Assembly: GCF_014904815.1 (NCBI RefSeq)
Contig: NZ_JACZFR010000021.1
Location: 62,001 to 126,000 of the forward strand
Direction of reading: 5' to 3'
DNA length: 64,000 nucleotides
DNA from: Microbulbifer taiwanensis
GTDB lineage: Bacteria > Pseudomonadota > Gammaproteobacteria > Pseudomonadales > Cellvibrionaceae
A model generated the notes under the pieces. It was not told the origin of the DNA and did no database searches. It saw nothing but the letters and a program-made list of their open reading frames with translations. Positions 9,754 through 18,927 of this stretch are shown here, in pieces. Each line of letters opens with the position of its first letter. The first letter of the stretch is position 1. The position numbers and the translations under genes were made by a program.

Positions 9754-10179
9754 ATGGCCGCACGTAAAGCCGCAGCTAAGAAAGCCCCCGCCAAGAAAAC
9801 CGCAGCCAAGAAGGCTCCAGCCAAAAAGGCAGCAGCCAAGGCCGCTCCGGCCAAGAAAGTAACTGCGGTGAAAGAGAAGTACACCAAAACCCAGATCCTG
9901 AACCAGATCGCCGAGAACACCGAGCTGAGCCGCAAGCAGGTGCAGTCTGTTCTGGACGAGCTGAACGATATCATTCACGGCCACGTGAAGAAGCGCGCTG
10001 TGGGCGAATTCGCCCTGCCGGGCCTGCTGAAGATCACCACCGTGAAGAAGCCCGCCAAGAAGGCGCGCAAGGGCATCAACCCCTTCACCGGCGAAGAGAC
10101 CATGTTCAAGGCCAAGCCGGCCAGCATCCAGGTCAAGGTGCGCCCGCTGAAGAAGCTGAAGGAAATGGCCGAGTCCTGA
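9754..10179 (+). CDS. HU-family DNA-binding protein with lysine/alanine-rich N-terminal tail
   Basis: The 141-residue protein starts at the ATG after aaggaagctactc. Residues 1-40 are a histone-H1-like tail made of [15 protein letters not shown] repeats. Residues 44-135 form an HU/IHF-like fold ([20 protein letters not shown], then the beta-arm region [20 protein letters not shown]). It probably compacts or bridges DNA non-specifically. A rho-independent terminator follows directly. A possible -10 (tatact, 9650-9655) lies about 100 bases upstream but lacks a good -35. The 9465-9753 interval holds no other gene. Confidence 0.88.
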   Translation: MAARKAAAKKAPAKKTAAKKAPAKKAAAKAAPAKKVTAVKEKYTKTQILNQIAENTELSRKQVQSVLDELNDIIHGHVKKRAVGEFALPGLLKITTVKKPAKKARKGINPFTGEETMFKAKPASIQVKVRPLKKLKEMAES

Positions 10180-10198
10180 TTCGCGCCCTTCCCACACG

Positions 10199-10225
10199 AA
10201 AAACCCCGCCCAGGCGGGGTTTTTT
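10199..10225 (+). terminator. Rho-independent terminator of the HU-like gene
   Basis: A 7-bp GC stem (ccccgcc/ggcgggg) with a short loop is flanked by A's and followed by a run of six T's. It lies about 20 bases after the stop codon. Confidence 0.9.
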
Positions 10226-10357
10226 AATGGCCAACGGCCAGTGGCTGCCGCACATTCCACCCCCATCGCCGTCCACCCACCGCTGACCACTCACCTTCCC
10301 CCGCCCAAATGCCGTAAAATAACCACCCTCAAAGCAACACGAACAGAACACTATCCT

Positions 10358-12085
10358 ATGCGCGCATCCCGCTACCTGATCGCCACCCAGAAAGAAACTC
10401 CAAGCGACGCAGTCGTAATCAGCCACCGGCTGATGCTGCGCGCCGGCATGATCCGCCGCCTGGCCTCCGGTCTCTACACCTGGCTGCCCACCGGCCTGCG
10501 CGTGCTGCGCAAGGTGGAGCGCATAGTGCGCGAGGAAATGGACCGCGCCGGCGCCCTGGAGGTGCTGATGCCGGTGGTACAGCCGGCGGAGCTGTGGGAG
10601 GAATCCGCTCGTTGGCAGCAGTACGGCCCGGAGCTACTGCGCATCAGGGATCGCCACGACAACGCCTTCTGCCTGGGCCCGACCCACGAGGAAGTCATCA
10701 CCGACCTGATCCGCAACGAGATCAAGAGCTACAAGCAGCTGCCGGCCAACTTCTACCAGGTACAGACCAAGTTCCGCGACGAGATACGCCCCCGCTTCGG
10801 CGTGATGCGCGCGCGCGAGTTCACCATGAAGGACGCCTACTCCTTCCATGTCGACGCGGACTCCCTGCAGGAGACCTACGACGTAATGCACGGTGCCTAC
10901 TGTCGCATCTTCGACCGTATCGGCCTGGACTACCGCCCGGTACTGGCCGACACCGGCTCCATCGGCGGCTCCCACTCCCACGAATTCCACGTGCTGGCAG
11001 AGAGTGGCGAGGACGATATCGCCTTCTCCACCGAGAGCCGCTACGCCGCCAATGTCGAGCTGGCGGAGGCGGTCGCGCCCGCCGGTGAGCGCGCCGCACC
11101 GACACAGAAGATGGAGGAAGTACACACCCCAGGCCAGAAAACCATCGCTGCGGTGAGCGAATTCCTGCAGTCGGATCCGGCCCACTCGGTCAAGACGCTG
11201 ATAGTGCTGGGTGAATGTGAGGAGGGTGAGACGGCGCCGCTGGTGGCCCTGGTACTCAGAGGCGACCACGAGCTGAACGAACTGAAAGCGGAGAAGCTGC
11301 CGGGTATCGCCAGCCCACTGCAGTTCGCCCCGGAACAGCGCATCGCCGACGAGCTCGGCTGCGGCATCGGCTCACTGGGCCCGGTCGGAATGAAAATCGA
11401 GACCATCGTCGACCGCTCGGCGGCGCAGCTGGCGGACTTCGTCTGCGGCGCCAACCGGGACGACTACCACTACACCGGTGTCAACTGGGAGCGCGATGTG
11501 GAGACTGGCCGCGTCGAGGACCTGCGCAACGTGGTCGCCGGCGATGCCAGCCCGGATGGTGCCGGGACCCTCGAGATCAAGCGCGGTATCGAGGTTGGCC
11601 ACATCTTCCAGCTGGGTGACAAGTACAGCCGCGCGATGAGCGCGACTGTACTGGACGAGAATGGCAAGGAGCAGGTGATGTCCATGGGCTGCTACGGTAT
11701 CGGCGTATCGCGTATCGTCGCCGCCGCCATAGAGCAGAATCACGACGAGGCCGGCATCATCTGGCCCGATGCAATCGCGCCCTTCCAGCTGGCGATAGTG
11801 CCGATCAATATGCACAAGAGCGATGTGGTCAGGGAGAAGTGCGAGCACCTGTACGCATCCCTGCGGGACAAGGGCATCGATGTGCTGCTGATGGACGAAA
11901 CCAAGGCGCGCCTCGGCGCCATGCTCGCCGATGTGGAGCTGCTGGGCATTCCGCACCGCATCGTCGTCGGCGATCGCGGCCTGGAGAAGGGCGTGGTGGA
12001 ATACAAGGGCCGCGGCGATGCCGAGAGCCAGGAGTTTGCCGAATCGCAACTGGAGGAAGTGCTGCTGAAGCTGATTGGCCGGTAA
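10358..12085 (+). CDS. proS: Prolyl-tRNA synthetase (bacterial type, with editing domain)
   Basis: From the ATG at 10358 the protein is 575 residues, the E. coli length; upstream in-frame codons would add an unrelated 39-residue leader. The class II core motifs are visible ([37 protein letters not shown]). The YbaK-like editing insertion occupies about residues 220-400 ([20 protein letters not shown]). The C-terminal anticodon-binding domain begins near residue 475. It charges tRNA-Pro and clears alanyl-tRNA-Pro. Confidence 0.97.
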   Translation: MRASRYLIATQKETPSDAVVISHRLMLRAGMIRRLASGLYTWLPTGLRVLRKVERIVREEMDRAGALEVLMPVVQPAELWEESARWQQYGPELLRIRDRHDNAFCLGPTHEEVITDLIRNEIKSYKQLPANFYQVQTKFRDEIRPRFGVMRAREFTMKDAYSFHVDADSLQETYDVMHGAYCRIFDRIGLDYRPVLADTGSIGGSHSHEFHVLAESGEDDIAFSTESRYAANVELAEAVAPAGERAAPTQKMEEVHTPGQKTIAAVSEFLQSDPAHSVKTLIVLGECEEGETAPLVALVLRGDHELNELKAEKLPGIASPLQFAPEQRIADELGCGIGSLGPVGMKIETIVDRSAAQLADFVCGANRDDYHYTGVNWERDVETGRVEDLRNVVAGDASPDGAGTLEIKRGIEVGHIFQLGDKYSRAMSATVLDENGKEQVMSMGCYGIGVSRIVAAAIEQNHDEAGIIWPDAIAPFQLAIVPINMHKSDVVREKCEHLYASLRDKGIDVLLMDETKARLGAMLADVELLGIPHRIVVGDRGLEKGVVEYKGRGDAESQEFAESQLEEVLLKLIGR

Positions 12086-12093
12086 GCATCCCC

Positions 12094-12190
12094 TGTCGTC
12101 ATCCCGGGCTTGCCCCGGGATCCACAGTGCAAAGGTCGGCGAACGCCATCTGTCCTGACACTGGATACCGGCCTGCGCCGGTATGACGGC
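12094..12190. repeat. Intergenic GTCATCCCGG/CCGGTATGACGGC repeat (proS-slt gap)
   Basis: It begins tgtcgtcatcccgggcttgc (hairpin cccgggcttgccccggg) and ends ggcctgcgccggtatgacggc, mutually inverted at the outer ends. It is the same family as 7190-7345 and 17438-17510. It lies between proS and the transglycosylase gene. Confidence 0.65.
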
Positions 12191-12260
12191 TGCGAGTCCC
12201 GACCCGCAGTTCGCAATTGCCGCTGCCCATCCTCCCCGCCTTTCCGTAAAATCCCCTGTC

Positions 12261-12833
12261 ATGATAAGAAAAAGCCTGACCACACTGCTGCTCTGCCTGG
12301 CACTTGCCTTTTCCCAGGCCCGGGCCCAGGACAAGATCCCGGAGATAGACCCGCAGCTCAAGCTCGCCCTGCAGGAAGCGGTCACCCAGGCGGACAGTTT
12401 CGCGGACCGTTTCGATGCGGAGGTCTGGCTGATGTCAAAGTCCCAGCCGCTGGCCCGCTATATCAAGGATCCCCAGAAGCGCATGCACGTGCTCAAGGCA
12501 GTGCATCGCGAGGCCACCCTCGCCGGCCTGCGCCCGGAAATCGTCCTCGCCGTCATCCAGATAGAGAGCGCCTTCGATCCCTATGCGGTGTCCCGCGTCG
12601 GCGCCCAGGGCATGATGCAGGTAATGCCCTTCTGGAAAAACGAGATAGGTCGCCCGGACGACAACCTGATCGATATGGACACCAACCTGCGCTACGGCTG
12701 CACCATCCTCAAACACTATATCGGCAAGGCCAAAGGCAACCTGGCCAATGCCCTCGCCTATTACAACGGTAGCTACGGCCGCCACACCTACTCGAGCAAG
12801 GTACTGGACGCCTGGGCGACGCGCTGGAGGTAA
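12261..12833 (+). CDS. Secreted lytic transglycosylase (SLT family)
   Basis: The 190-residue protein has an N-terminal signal peptide (MIRKSLTTLLLCLALAFSQA, cleaved near RAQ). A small helical segment leads to an SLT domain with the catalytic glutamate at residue 102 in IQIESAFDPYAVS and the GAQGMMQVMPFW motif. It is expected to cleave peptidoglycan glycan strands in the periplasm. I placed the start at 12261 because a longer in-frame extension (to 12183) reads through an intergenic repeat. The AraC regulator starts three bases after its stop. Confidence 0.88.
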   Translation: MIRKSLTTLLLCLALAFSQARAQDKIPEIDPQLKLALQEAVTQADSFADRFDAEVWLMSKSQPLARYIKDPQKRMHVLKAVHREATLAGLRPEIVLAVIQIESAFDPYAVSRVGAQGMMQVMPFWKNEIGRPDDNLIDMDTNLRYGCTILKHYIGKAKGNLANALAYYNGSYGRHTYSSKVLDAWATRWR

Positions 12834-12836
12834 GCG

Positions 12837-13901
12837 ATGAGTGCCAGCTATGTATTTTTCACCGGCGCCGCCTGCGGCCTGTTGCTGCTGGCAGCGGCCA
12901 AACTGGCCATCAGCTATCGCCGCCAGGACGCCGCGCGCTGGCTGCTTCTACTGATTACCGGGGCCTTCTTCTACCTGCTGCGCCCGGTACTGCCGGAGCG
13001 GGGCCCGCTGCTCGACTTTCTCGTCGATGTCCCCACCGAACTGATTCCCGGCGCCTTCTGGCTCTTCAGCTACGCCCTGTGCAGCGAGTGCGAGCGTTTT
13101 CCGCGGCTCGGCTGGTCACTGATCGCGGTCAGTGTCGCGGTCGGCCTCGCCGCCGCCCATCTGGACGCCGAGCATTGGCCGGCATTGTGCCACTGGCTGT
13201 ATCTGCTCAAGCAGCCACTGCAACTCGGCCTGATCGCCGCCGGCCTGGTGACACTGTTGCGCCAGTACCAGTCGGACTTGGTGGAATCCCGCCGCAACCT
13301 GCGCGCCTGCCTGTTGATTGCCATCGGCAGTTACATGCTGATCGTGGTCTGCGCCGAGTTCCTGTTCTCCAACCGGACGGTGCCCGCCGGAGTACCGACG
13401 CTGCACGCGGTACTGGCGAGCGGGCTGGCACTGGGCGCCTGCCTGTGGCTGCTCGCGGTATCGCCCCAGGCGCTGGCCGAATCCCTGCCGCGAGCGCCGG
13501 AGGCCGAAGCCGAGGAAGAAGTACCCGTAGTGGAGCCGCAACCGCTGGACGAGCAGCAGCGCCAACTGCTGGAAAAACTACAGTCCCATATGCAGGGCGG
13601 CGGCTACCGCCACACGGGCCTGACCATTCGCGAACTGGCGGAACAGCTGGACGCCCGCGAACACGTGCTGCGCGCGCTGATCAACCGCCACCTGGGCTAT
13701 CGCAACTTCAACGAATACCTGAACCAGTTTCGCATCGACGAGGCCAGTGCGCGCCTGGCGGATCCGGACCAGGCTCACCTGCCGGTGCTCTCCATCGCCC
13801 TGGATATCGGCTACCGCTCCCTGAGCCCCTTCAACGCCGCCTTCAAGCGCCGCCACGAGCAGACGCCGACCGAGTACCGACGGGAAAAGCTGCCGGCCTG
13901 A
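12837..13901 (+). CDS. Membrane-anchored AraC-family regulator
   Basis: Of 354 residues, the first ~215 form about seven hydrophobic helices (starting SYVFFTGAACGLLLLAAAKL). An acidic linker follows (EAEAEEEVPVVEPQPLDEQQ). The C-terminal ~100 residues are an AraC double HTH (IRELAEQLDAREHVLRALIN ... SIALDIGYRSLSPFNAAFKR). This layout suggests a sensor that stays in the membrane while binding DNA. It is three bases downstream of the transglycosylase gene and about 170 bases upstream of a sterol-desaturase gene, a plausible target. Confidence 0.85.
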   Translation: MSASYVFFTGAACGLLLLAAAKLAISYRRQDAARWLLLLITGAFFYLLRPVLPERGPLLDFLVDVPTELIPGAFWLFSYALCSECERFPRLGWSLIAVSVAVGLAAAHLDAEHWPALCHWLYLLKQPLQLGLIAAGLVTLLRQYQSDLVESRRNLRACLLIAIGSYMLIVVCAEFLFSNRTVPAGVPTLHAVLASGLALGACLWLLAVSPQALAESLPRAPEAEAEEEVPVVEPQPLDEQQRQLLEKLQSHMQGGGYRHTGLTIRELAEQLDAREHVLRALINRHLGYRNFNEYLNQFRIDEASARLADPDQAHLPVLSIALDIGYRSLSPFNAAFKRRHEQTPTEYRREKLPA

Positions 13902-13989
13902 ATCGTCAGATTTTCGGAATCCGTCAGCTGTTTTTTCGCTTTCCGCAAGCACCGACGCCGCAATTCCTCCAGACTTGGCCACTACCACT

Positions 13990-14033
13990 TGTAGGAGCGG
14001 CGGGGCGGCCATCCGCCGGTGGCCGCTCCTACA
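13990..14033. repeat. REPIN-like inverted pair, GTAGGAGCGGC family (copy 3)
   Basis: The arms tgtaggagcggc (13990-14001) and gccgctcctaca (14022-14033) are perfectly inverted around a 20-base GC-rich centre (ggggcggccatccgccggtg). It lies in the 171-bp gap between the AraC and desaturase genes. That gap otherwise shows only the desaturase ribosome-binding site (aagaaggtgag). Confidence 0.8.
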
Positions 14034-14072
14034 GGGAGACATACCCGAGTAAAAGAATAAGAAGGTGAGACT

Positions 14073-14879
14073 ATGGAATTCCTGTGGGAAATGGCCCAGA
14101 GCTGGGCCGAACATTTCCAGCGCGACCTGTTCCGCTACCTGCTCGCCGCCACAGCAGTCAGCCTGTCGGTCAGCTGGCTGTTCCGCGGCTGGATGAACCG
14201 CCGCCGCCTGCAGAAGCGCCGCGCCACCTGGAGAGACGTTCGCCGCGAAGTCGGCTTTTCCATGCTCACCCTGGGCGTCTTCGCCACCATCGGTATAGTC
14301 ACCGAGACCCTGCGCGACTGGGGACTGGTGCAGATCTACTGGCAGTGGACCGACTACCCGCTGTGGTGGAACCTGGCCAGCCTGCCGGTGGTGATACTGC
14401 TGCACGACGCCTACTTCTACTGGGTGCACCGCGGCATGCACCACCCGAAACTGTTCAGGCATTTCCACCGGGTACACCACCTGTCCCGCACGCCCACTCC
14501 CTGGGCCGCCTATAGCTTCTCCGTTGGCGAAGGCTTCCTGATGGCCATTTTCTCACCGCTGATTCTGATGCTGCTGCCACTGCACCTGCTTATCTGGCTG
14601 TCATTTATCTTCGTGATGATCTTCCGCAACGCCATGCTGCACGCCGGCTGCGAATTCCACCCCCGCGGCTGGGTGGACGGGCCGCTGGATTTTATGACCA
14701 CCACCACCCACCACGACTTGCACCACCAGCGCTTCCGGGGCAATTACGGTTTCTATTTCACCTGGTGGGATCGCTGGATGGGTACCGAATTCAAAAATTA
14801 CAAAGTGATGTTTCGCCAGGCGGTAGACGGCGAATTCAGCGATGAGACGGCGCCCGCAAAAGTGCAGGCCGCCACCTAA
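14073..14879 (+). CDS. Sterol desaturase / fatty-acid hydroxylase family membrane di-iron enzyme
   Basis: The 268-residue protein has about four membrane helices and the eight-histidine di-iron signature in three clusters: HDAYFYWVHRGMHH, HFHRVHHLSRTP and THHDLHHQRF. The family hydroxylates or desaturates lipids, sterols or carotenoids, and the substrate here cannot be read from sequence. It follows the membrane-bound AraC regulator and ends before a good terminator, so it is probably a single-gene unit. Confidence 0.9.
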   Translation: MEFLWEMAQSWAEHFQRDLFRYLLAATAVSLSVSWLFRGWMNRRRLQKRRATWRDVRREVGFSMLTLGVFATIGIVTETLRDWGLVQIYWQWTDYPLWWNLASLPVVILLHDAYFYWVHRGMHHPKLFRHFHRVHHLSRTPTPWAAYSFSVGEGFLMAIFSPLILMLLPLHLLIWLSFIFVMIFRNAMLHAGCEFHPRGWVDGPLDFMTTTTHHDLHHQRFRGNYGFYFTWWDRWMGTEFKNYKVMFRQAVDGEFSDETAPAKVQAAT

Positions 14880-14912
14880 TTGCGGCTGATCGGCAGATGT
14901 CCGCATGTTGTT

Positions 14913-14938
14913 GCGCGGCCCCTGGGCCGCGCTTTTTT
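14913..14938 (+). terminator. Rho-independent terminator after the desaturase gene
   Basis: The stem gcgcggcc/ggccgcgc with a four-base loop is followed by six T's, about 35 bases past the stop codon. Confidence 0.85.
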
Positions 14939-15052
14939 CGCCTCCCACGCCCTGCCCCCCAACCCCTGAGCCGGCTATGCTCAATGGTTAAGTCCACCCG
15001 GTAAATTTTGCACCGGCTGTGAAATTGCCTGCGCGATTCGGAGGTTCCTACA

Positions 15053-16699
15053 TTGAAACACCTGCCCGCCATTTTCATCCTTGCGGTCCTGGCAGCCGCC
15101 TGCAATCCCGCCGACGACGCCGGCAGTAACCAGACTCCCCGGCCCGCACAGGAAACTGGAAAGGAACAGACCTCCCCACAGGCCCCCGAGCCCGAAGCCA
15201 CTGATTCCCTGGCGGCAAGCCCCGGCGCAGACCGCTTCGAGGCCCTCGCCAGTATCCCCTTCGAAGAGAACCGCCCGACCACAGAGACAGCCAAAACCCT
15301 GAAGGAAGAACTGCTGTTCCAGCGCGCCACGCAGACCTACCTGTGGGCCATGCCGCTGATCAATACCATGGGAATGAAAGTGGGATCCGAGGAAAAATTC
15401 GGCGGCGGATACAATGTACTGCCCATCTGGAAAAAGCGCCTGGACGCCAAGACGCTGGTCACCACGCCAAATTCCGACGTGATCTATGCGATGGGCTATG
15501 TGGACCTGGGCGAGACAGGTCCTTTGGTGTACGAGGCGCCGCCGATGCTGCAGAGTATCCTGCTCGATTTCTGGCAACGCCCTATCCCGGTGGATGGCGG
15601 CGACTACTTTGGCGATATCGGCTTCTTCGGGCCCGATCAGGGCAAGGGCGGCAAATTCCTGATACTGCCGCCGGGCTACGACGGTGAAGTGCCGGATGGC
15701 TACTATGTCTACCGATCCGGTACCAACAACGTCTTCATCTTCCTCCGCTCCTTTTTCAAGGACCCGAAAGATCTGGCACCGGCGGTGGAGCTGCTGGAGC
15801 AGTCGAAGATTTATCCCCTGGGAAAAAAGGACAGTGCCAAGCCGATGGAATTCCCCGACGGATCGGGCCAATCGATCAATATGCTGCCGCGCAGCGACGC
15901 CAGCGCCTTCGATCAACTCAAGTACCTGGTGGACACCGAGGGCAGCAACCTGGCCGGCCCCGACTGGCTGGGCATGCTGGCGATGATTGGCATCGAAAAG
16001 GGCAAGCCATTCAGCCCCGATGCCCGCACGCGCGCCATTCTCGAGGCCGCAGCCAGGACGGCCTACAAGACCAGCCGCGTGATCGGGTTCGAGGACTCCC
16101 CCGGCGACATGTCGTTCCGGGTCTACCCCGACCGGCAGTGGCTCAACCCTTTTGCCGACGGAACACCCGAGAATCCCGGCGGGCACAAGGACGTCACCTG
16201 GATGCGCCCGAAGGAGGGCTATCGCGACCTGGACGCGCGCATCTGGATGTTCACCGACTACTACTCGCTCAGCCCCGGCATGATCTCGCAGACGCCGGGC
16301 AAGGGCGCCAAGTACATGATCGCCTTCACCGACAGTGACGGCGAGCCGCTTTCCGGCGCGTCCAACTATCGCCTGCACCTGCCCAAGGACGTCCCCGCGG
16401 CCAACTTCTGGTCGCTGACGCTCTACGAGGCGGAAAACGGCTCCGGCCTGGCCAACGGCCAGCCGCTGCCATCGCGCGGCTCACTCGACAAGCCGGCACA
16501 GAACCCGGACGGCTCCACCACCCTCTACCTGGGCCCCGAAGCGCCCGCCGGCAAGGAAGCCAACTGGCTCGCCACGCCAGCGGACAGGGGCTACTTCACG
16601 ATACTGCGGCTCTACTCACCCACGGAACCCGCGATAGACAAGTCGTGGAAACCGGGCGATATCGAAAAAGGCTGGGACTCCGCGGGAGTTACACAGTAA
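15053..16699 (+). CDS. DUF1254/DUF1214 lipoprotein
   Basis: The 548-residue protein starts at a TTG with ggagg eight bases upstream. The N-terminus is a lipoprotein signal (MKHLPAIFILAVLAAAC, lipobox AAAC), followed by a P/E/A-rich linker. Residues ~80-220 match DUF1254 (ATQTYLWAMPLINTMGMKVG, TLVTTPNSDVIYAMGYVDLG). The C-terminal ~120 residues match DUF1214 (LPKDVPAANFWSLTLYEAEN ... RGYFTILRLYSPTEPAIDKS). The family is widespread and its function is unknown. It stands alone on the plus strand, convergent with the Lrp gene. The gap 16700-16851 holds a ccccgcttcgcgggg hairpin (around 16820-16836). Confidence 0.85.
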   Translation: MKHLPAIFILAVLAAACNPADDAGSNQTPRPAQETGKEQTSPQAPEPEATDSLAASPGADRFEALASIPFEENRPTTETAKTLKEELLFQRATQTYLWAMPLINTMGMKVGSEEKFGGGYNVLPIWKKRLDAKTLVTTPNSDVIYAMGYVDLGETGPLVYEAPPMLQSILLDFWQRPIPVDGGDYFGDIGFFGPDQGKGGKFLILPPGYDGEVPDGYYVYRSGTNNVFIFLRSFFKDPKDLAPAVELLEQSKIYPLGKKDSAKPMEFPDGSGQSINMLPRSDASAFDQLKYLVDTEGSNLAGPDWLGMLAMIGIEKGKPFSPDARTRAILEAAARTAYKTSRVIGFEDSPGDMSFRVYPDRQWLNPFADGTPENPGGHKDVTWMRPKEGYRDLDARIWMFTDYYSLSPGMISQTPGKGAKYMIAFTDSDGEPLSGASNYRLHLPKDVPAANFWSLTLYEAENGSGLANGQPLPSRGSLDKPAQNPDGSTTLYLGPEAPAGKEANWLATPADRGYFTILRLYSPTEPAIDKSWKPGDIEKGWDSAGVTQ

Positions 16700-16851
16700 A
16701 TGCGGGACCAGGCAGAGGTGCCGCTGGGCAAGGCGTGGCTCCGCGGCGATCACGAGAACGGGGGGATAGCCATCACCCTGAAAGCCGCGGGCGACATTGG
16801 CTGGTTCGTGCGCCCGAAAGCCCCGCTTCGCGGGGCCGGCGCGCGCGGCGC

Positions 16852-17373
16852 TCAATCCTGGAACAACAGTTCCAATGGATAGCCGGTAAACGGCTTGGTC
16901 TTTTCGATCACCAGGTGGGAGGTCATGCGCGAGATGGCCGCGTCCTCGTTGGCCAACAGTTGTTCGGAGACGCGATTGAAGTCCGCTGCGTCCGGGCAGA
17001 CAAAGCGCAGCATATAGTCGAATTCACCAGACATTTTCACGCAGGAGACGATCTGCGGAATATCGTTGATGGCGCGGCGGAAGTTCTCGCTGGTGCGGGC
17101 GTCCTGACGCTTCAGGGCCACGTTGACGTAGAACTCGGCGTGGCGCACCTTTTCCAGGTTCACCTCGGCCTGAAACTCGCGAATATAGCGCTCGCTGGTC
17201 AGGCGCTTGACCCGCGCCAGGCAGGCGCTCTCGGACAGTCCTATCTCTTCACTCAGTTTCAGGTTGCTGATGCGCGCATTGGTCTGCAGCGCCTGCAGAA
17301 TACGCAGATTGTGCCGGTCGATTTTCACTTGGCTGTTCTTTTGATCTTGGAAAAGGGGCAAGGATAGCGGCAT
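16852..17373 (-). CDS. Lrp/AsnC-family transcriptional regulator
   Basis: The 173-residue protein has an HTH near the start (NLKLSEEIGLSESACLARVK) and an AsnC/RAM effector domain after it (SCVKMSGEFDYMLRFVCPDA). The ATG at 17373 was chosen, but the GTG at 17328 (VKIDRHNLRILQAL) gives the more typical N-terminus; neither has a strong ribosome-binding site. It is on the same strand as the aminotransferase gene upstream, which it may regulate in response to an amino acid. Confidence 0.9.
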   Translation of the reverse strand: MPLSLPLFQDQKNSQVKIDRHNLRILQALQTNARISNLKLSEEIGLSESACLARVKRLTSERYIREFQAEVNLEKVRHAEFYVNVALKRQDARTSENFRRAINDIPQIVSCVKMSGEFDYMLRFVCPDAADFNRVSEQLLANEDAAISRMTSHLVIEKTKPFTGYPLELLFQD

Positions 17374-17437
17374 TCGGCTGCGGCCGAAACTGTGGGAGCC
17401 GGCCCTGCGGGCAATGCTCCCCGCCAATCATCATTTT

Positions 17438-17510
17438 CGTCGTTCCGGCGCAGGCCGGAACCCGGAACCCTGTAAGAGGCACTGGATTCCGGCCTGCGCC
17501 GGAATGACGA
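17438..17510. repeat. Inverted GTCGTTCCGGCGCAGGCCGG repeat pair
   Basis: cgtcgttccggcgcaggccgga (starting about 17439) faces tccggcctgcgccggaatgacg (ending about 17509). Each half is itself palindromic. It belongs to the same family as 12094-12190. It separates the Lrp and aminotransferase genes. Confidence 0.75.
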
Positions 17511-17531
17511 GCGAGGATATTTTAGCGGAGG

Positions 17532-18725
17532 TCAGCTGGCCTGGCGGCTGCCGGCGGTGACGAAGCGTTCAATGCGGTCCAGGGCGCGGGACAGTTCGGC
17601 CTCGTCGGCGGCCAGGGTCAGGCGCACATGGTTGACGGCACTGGCGCCGAAGGGCGCACCGGGCAGTACCGATACGCGCTCCGCATCCAACAGCGCCCCG
17701 GCAAAGGCCTCACCGGACTCGGCCACCTGGGAGACATCCACCATCACGAACATGCCCGCTTCCGGGGAGTAGCAGCTGAGGCCGGGGATACTGTTGATGC
17801 GCGGCACTATCAGGTCGCGGCGCTTCTCGTAGGCCTCGCGCATCTGCTTGACGAAGTAGGTGTCGAACTCCAGGGCGAAGGCCGCGGCCTCCTGGATAAA
17901 TTGCGGGCAGCCGAAGATAGTGGCACCGGCGAACTCGATCAGGCGCTCCACCAGCGGTCCGCGAGCCACGGCCCAGCCGAGGCGCCAGCCGCTCATGGCG
18001 TGGGACTTGGACAGGCCGTCGATCACGACAATATTGTCCAGGTGCTCGGCGGCGGTGCGCAGGGAGGTGTGGCGGCGGGCGAAAGTGATCATCGAGTACA
18101 TTTCGTCACACACCAGCCAGACGCCGCGCTCGCGGCAGAAGGCAGCCAGCTCGCGCAACTGTTCCGGGGTGGCCATGGCGCCGGTGGGGTTGACCGGGGT
18201 ATTGATCATCACCGCGCGGGTGTCGTCGCCGATCGCGGCCTTGATGGCCTCCACGTCGAAGGCGAAATTATTCTCTGGCGGGCAGGCGACCTTTTTCACA
18301 TCGAGGCGCAGGGAGTCACAAATAGGCACATAGCCGATATACATCGGCTCCGGAATCACGATTTCCTCGCCCGGGTTCAGCAGGCAGGCGAGCACCGCGT
18401 AGATGGCGTTGGTACCGCCGGGGAAGACCACCACATCATCGGGACTGCAGGGATGCGGGGATACCTTGCTCTCGATATCGGCGATGGCGCGGCGCAGCAT
18501 CGGCTCTCCCGCGGCCGGGGAGTAGTGGGTCCGGCCAACACCGAGACGCGCACGGGCAAAGTCGAGAATCGGTTCCGGCGTATCGAAATTGGGGTCGCCC
18601 ACACACAGGAAAATGACATCCTCGCCCTTGTCCGCCAGCTGGTGGGCGCGGTCACTGACCGCCCATACATCGGCATCGGCGCTGTTGAGGGCTTCACTCT
18701 GCAGGCTGAATCGGGGACTGAACAT
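17532..18725 (-). CDS. PLP-dependent class I/II aminotransferase (AruH-like)
   Basis: The 397-residue enzyme has the fold-type I signature. VGDPNFDTPEPI sits near residue 42, the NPTGA motif near 179 and the PLP lysine at residue 240 in DGLSKSHAMSGWRLGW. The pattern EPMYIGYVPICDSLRLDV and SKSHAMSGWRLGW resembles Pseudomonas arginine:pyruvate transaminase AruH, but substrate specificity cannot be fixed by eye. An Lrp-type regulator lies just downstream. The upstream gap (18726-18927) has AT-rich promoter-like sequence (gttaacttagatgtatgaat on the minus strand). Confidence 0.88.
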   Translation of the reverse strand: MFSPRFSLQSEALNSADADVWAVSDRAHQLADKGEDVIFLCVGDPNFDTPEPILDFARARLGVGRTHYSPAAGEPMLRRAIADIESKVSPHPCSPDDVVVFPGGTNAIYAVLACLLNPGEEIVIPEPMYIGYVPICDSLRLDVKKVACPPENNFAFDVEAIKAAIGDDTRAVMINTPVNPTGAMATPEQLRELAAFCRERGVWLVCDEMYSMITFARRHTSLRTAAEHLDNIVVIDGLSKSHAMSGWRLGWAVARGPLVERLIEFAGATIFGCPQFIQEAAAFALEFDTYFVKQMREAYEKRRDLIVPRINSIPGLSCYSPEAGMFVMVDVSQVAESGEAFAGALLDAERVSVLPGAPFGASAVNHVRLTLAADEAELSRALDRIERFVTAGSRQAS

Positions 18726-18887
18726 CGTCGCTCGCTATCCGGTAGTTATTCATACATCTAAGTTAACAACCGCGCGGATAATTGATGCGGCTATAGGGGC
18801 ATGGATTTCGCATTCCCGCGCCCATTTAGTCGCCTTTGCCGCAGAAAATTCGGTGACATTGATGTGACGGATCGGAATGTGACCCGA

Positions 18888-18910
18888 GGGGTGAAATTTG
18901 TATTCACCCC
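18888..18910 (-). other. Perfect 8-bp hairpin downstream of the autotransporter gene
   Basis: ggggtgaa (18888-18895) pairs with ttcacccc (18903-18910) across a 7-base AT-rich loop, beginning 18 bases past the autotransporter stop codon. It lacks a T-run on the minus strand, so it may stabilise the mRNA 3' end more than terminate. Confidence 0.45.
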
Positions 18911-18927
18911 GAAGATGATCAAAGACG

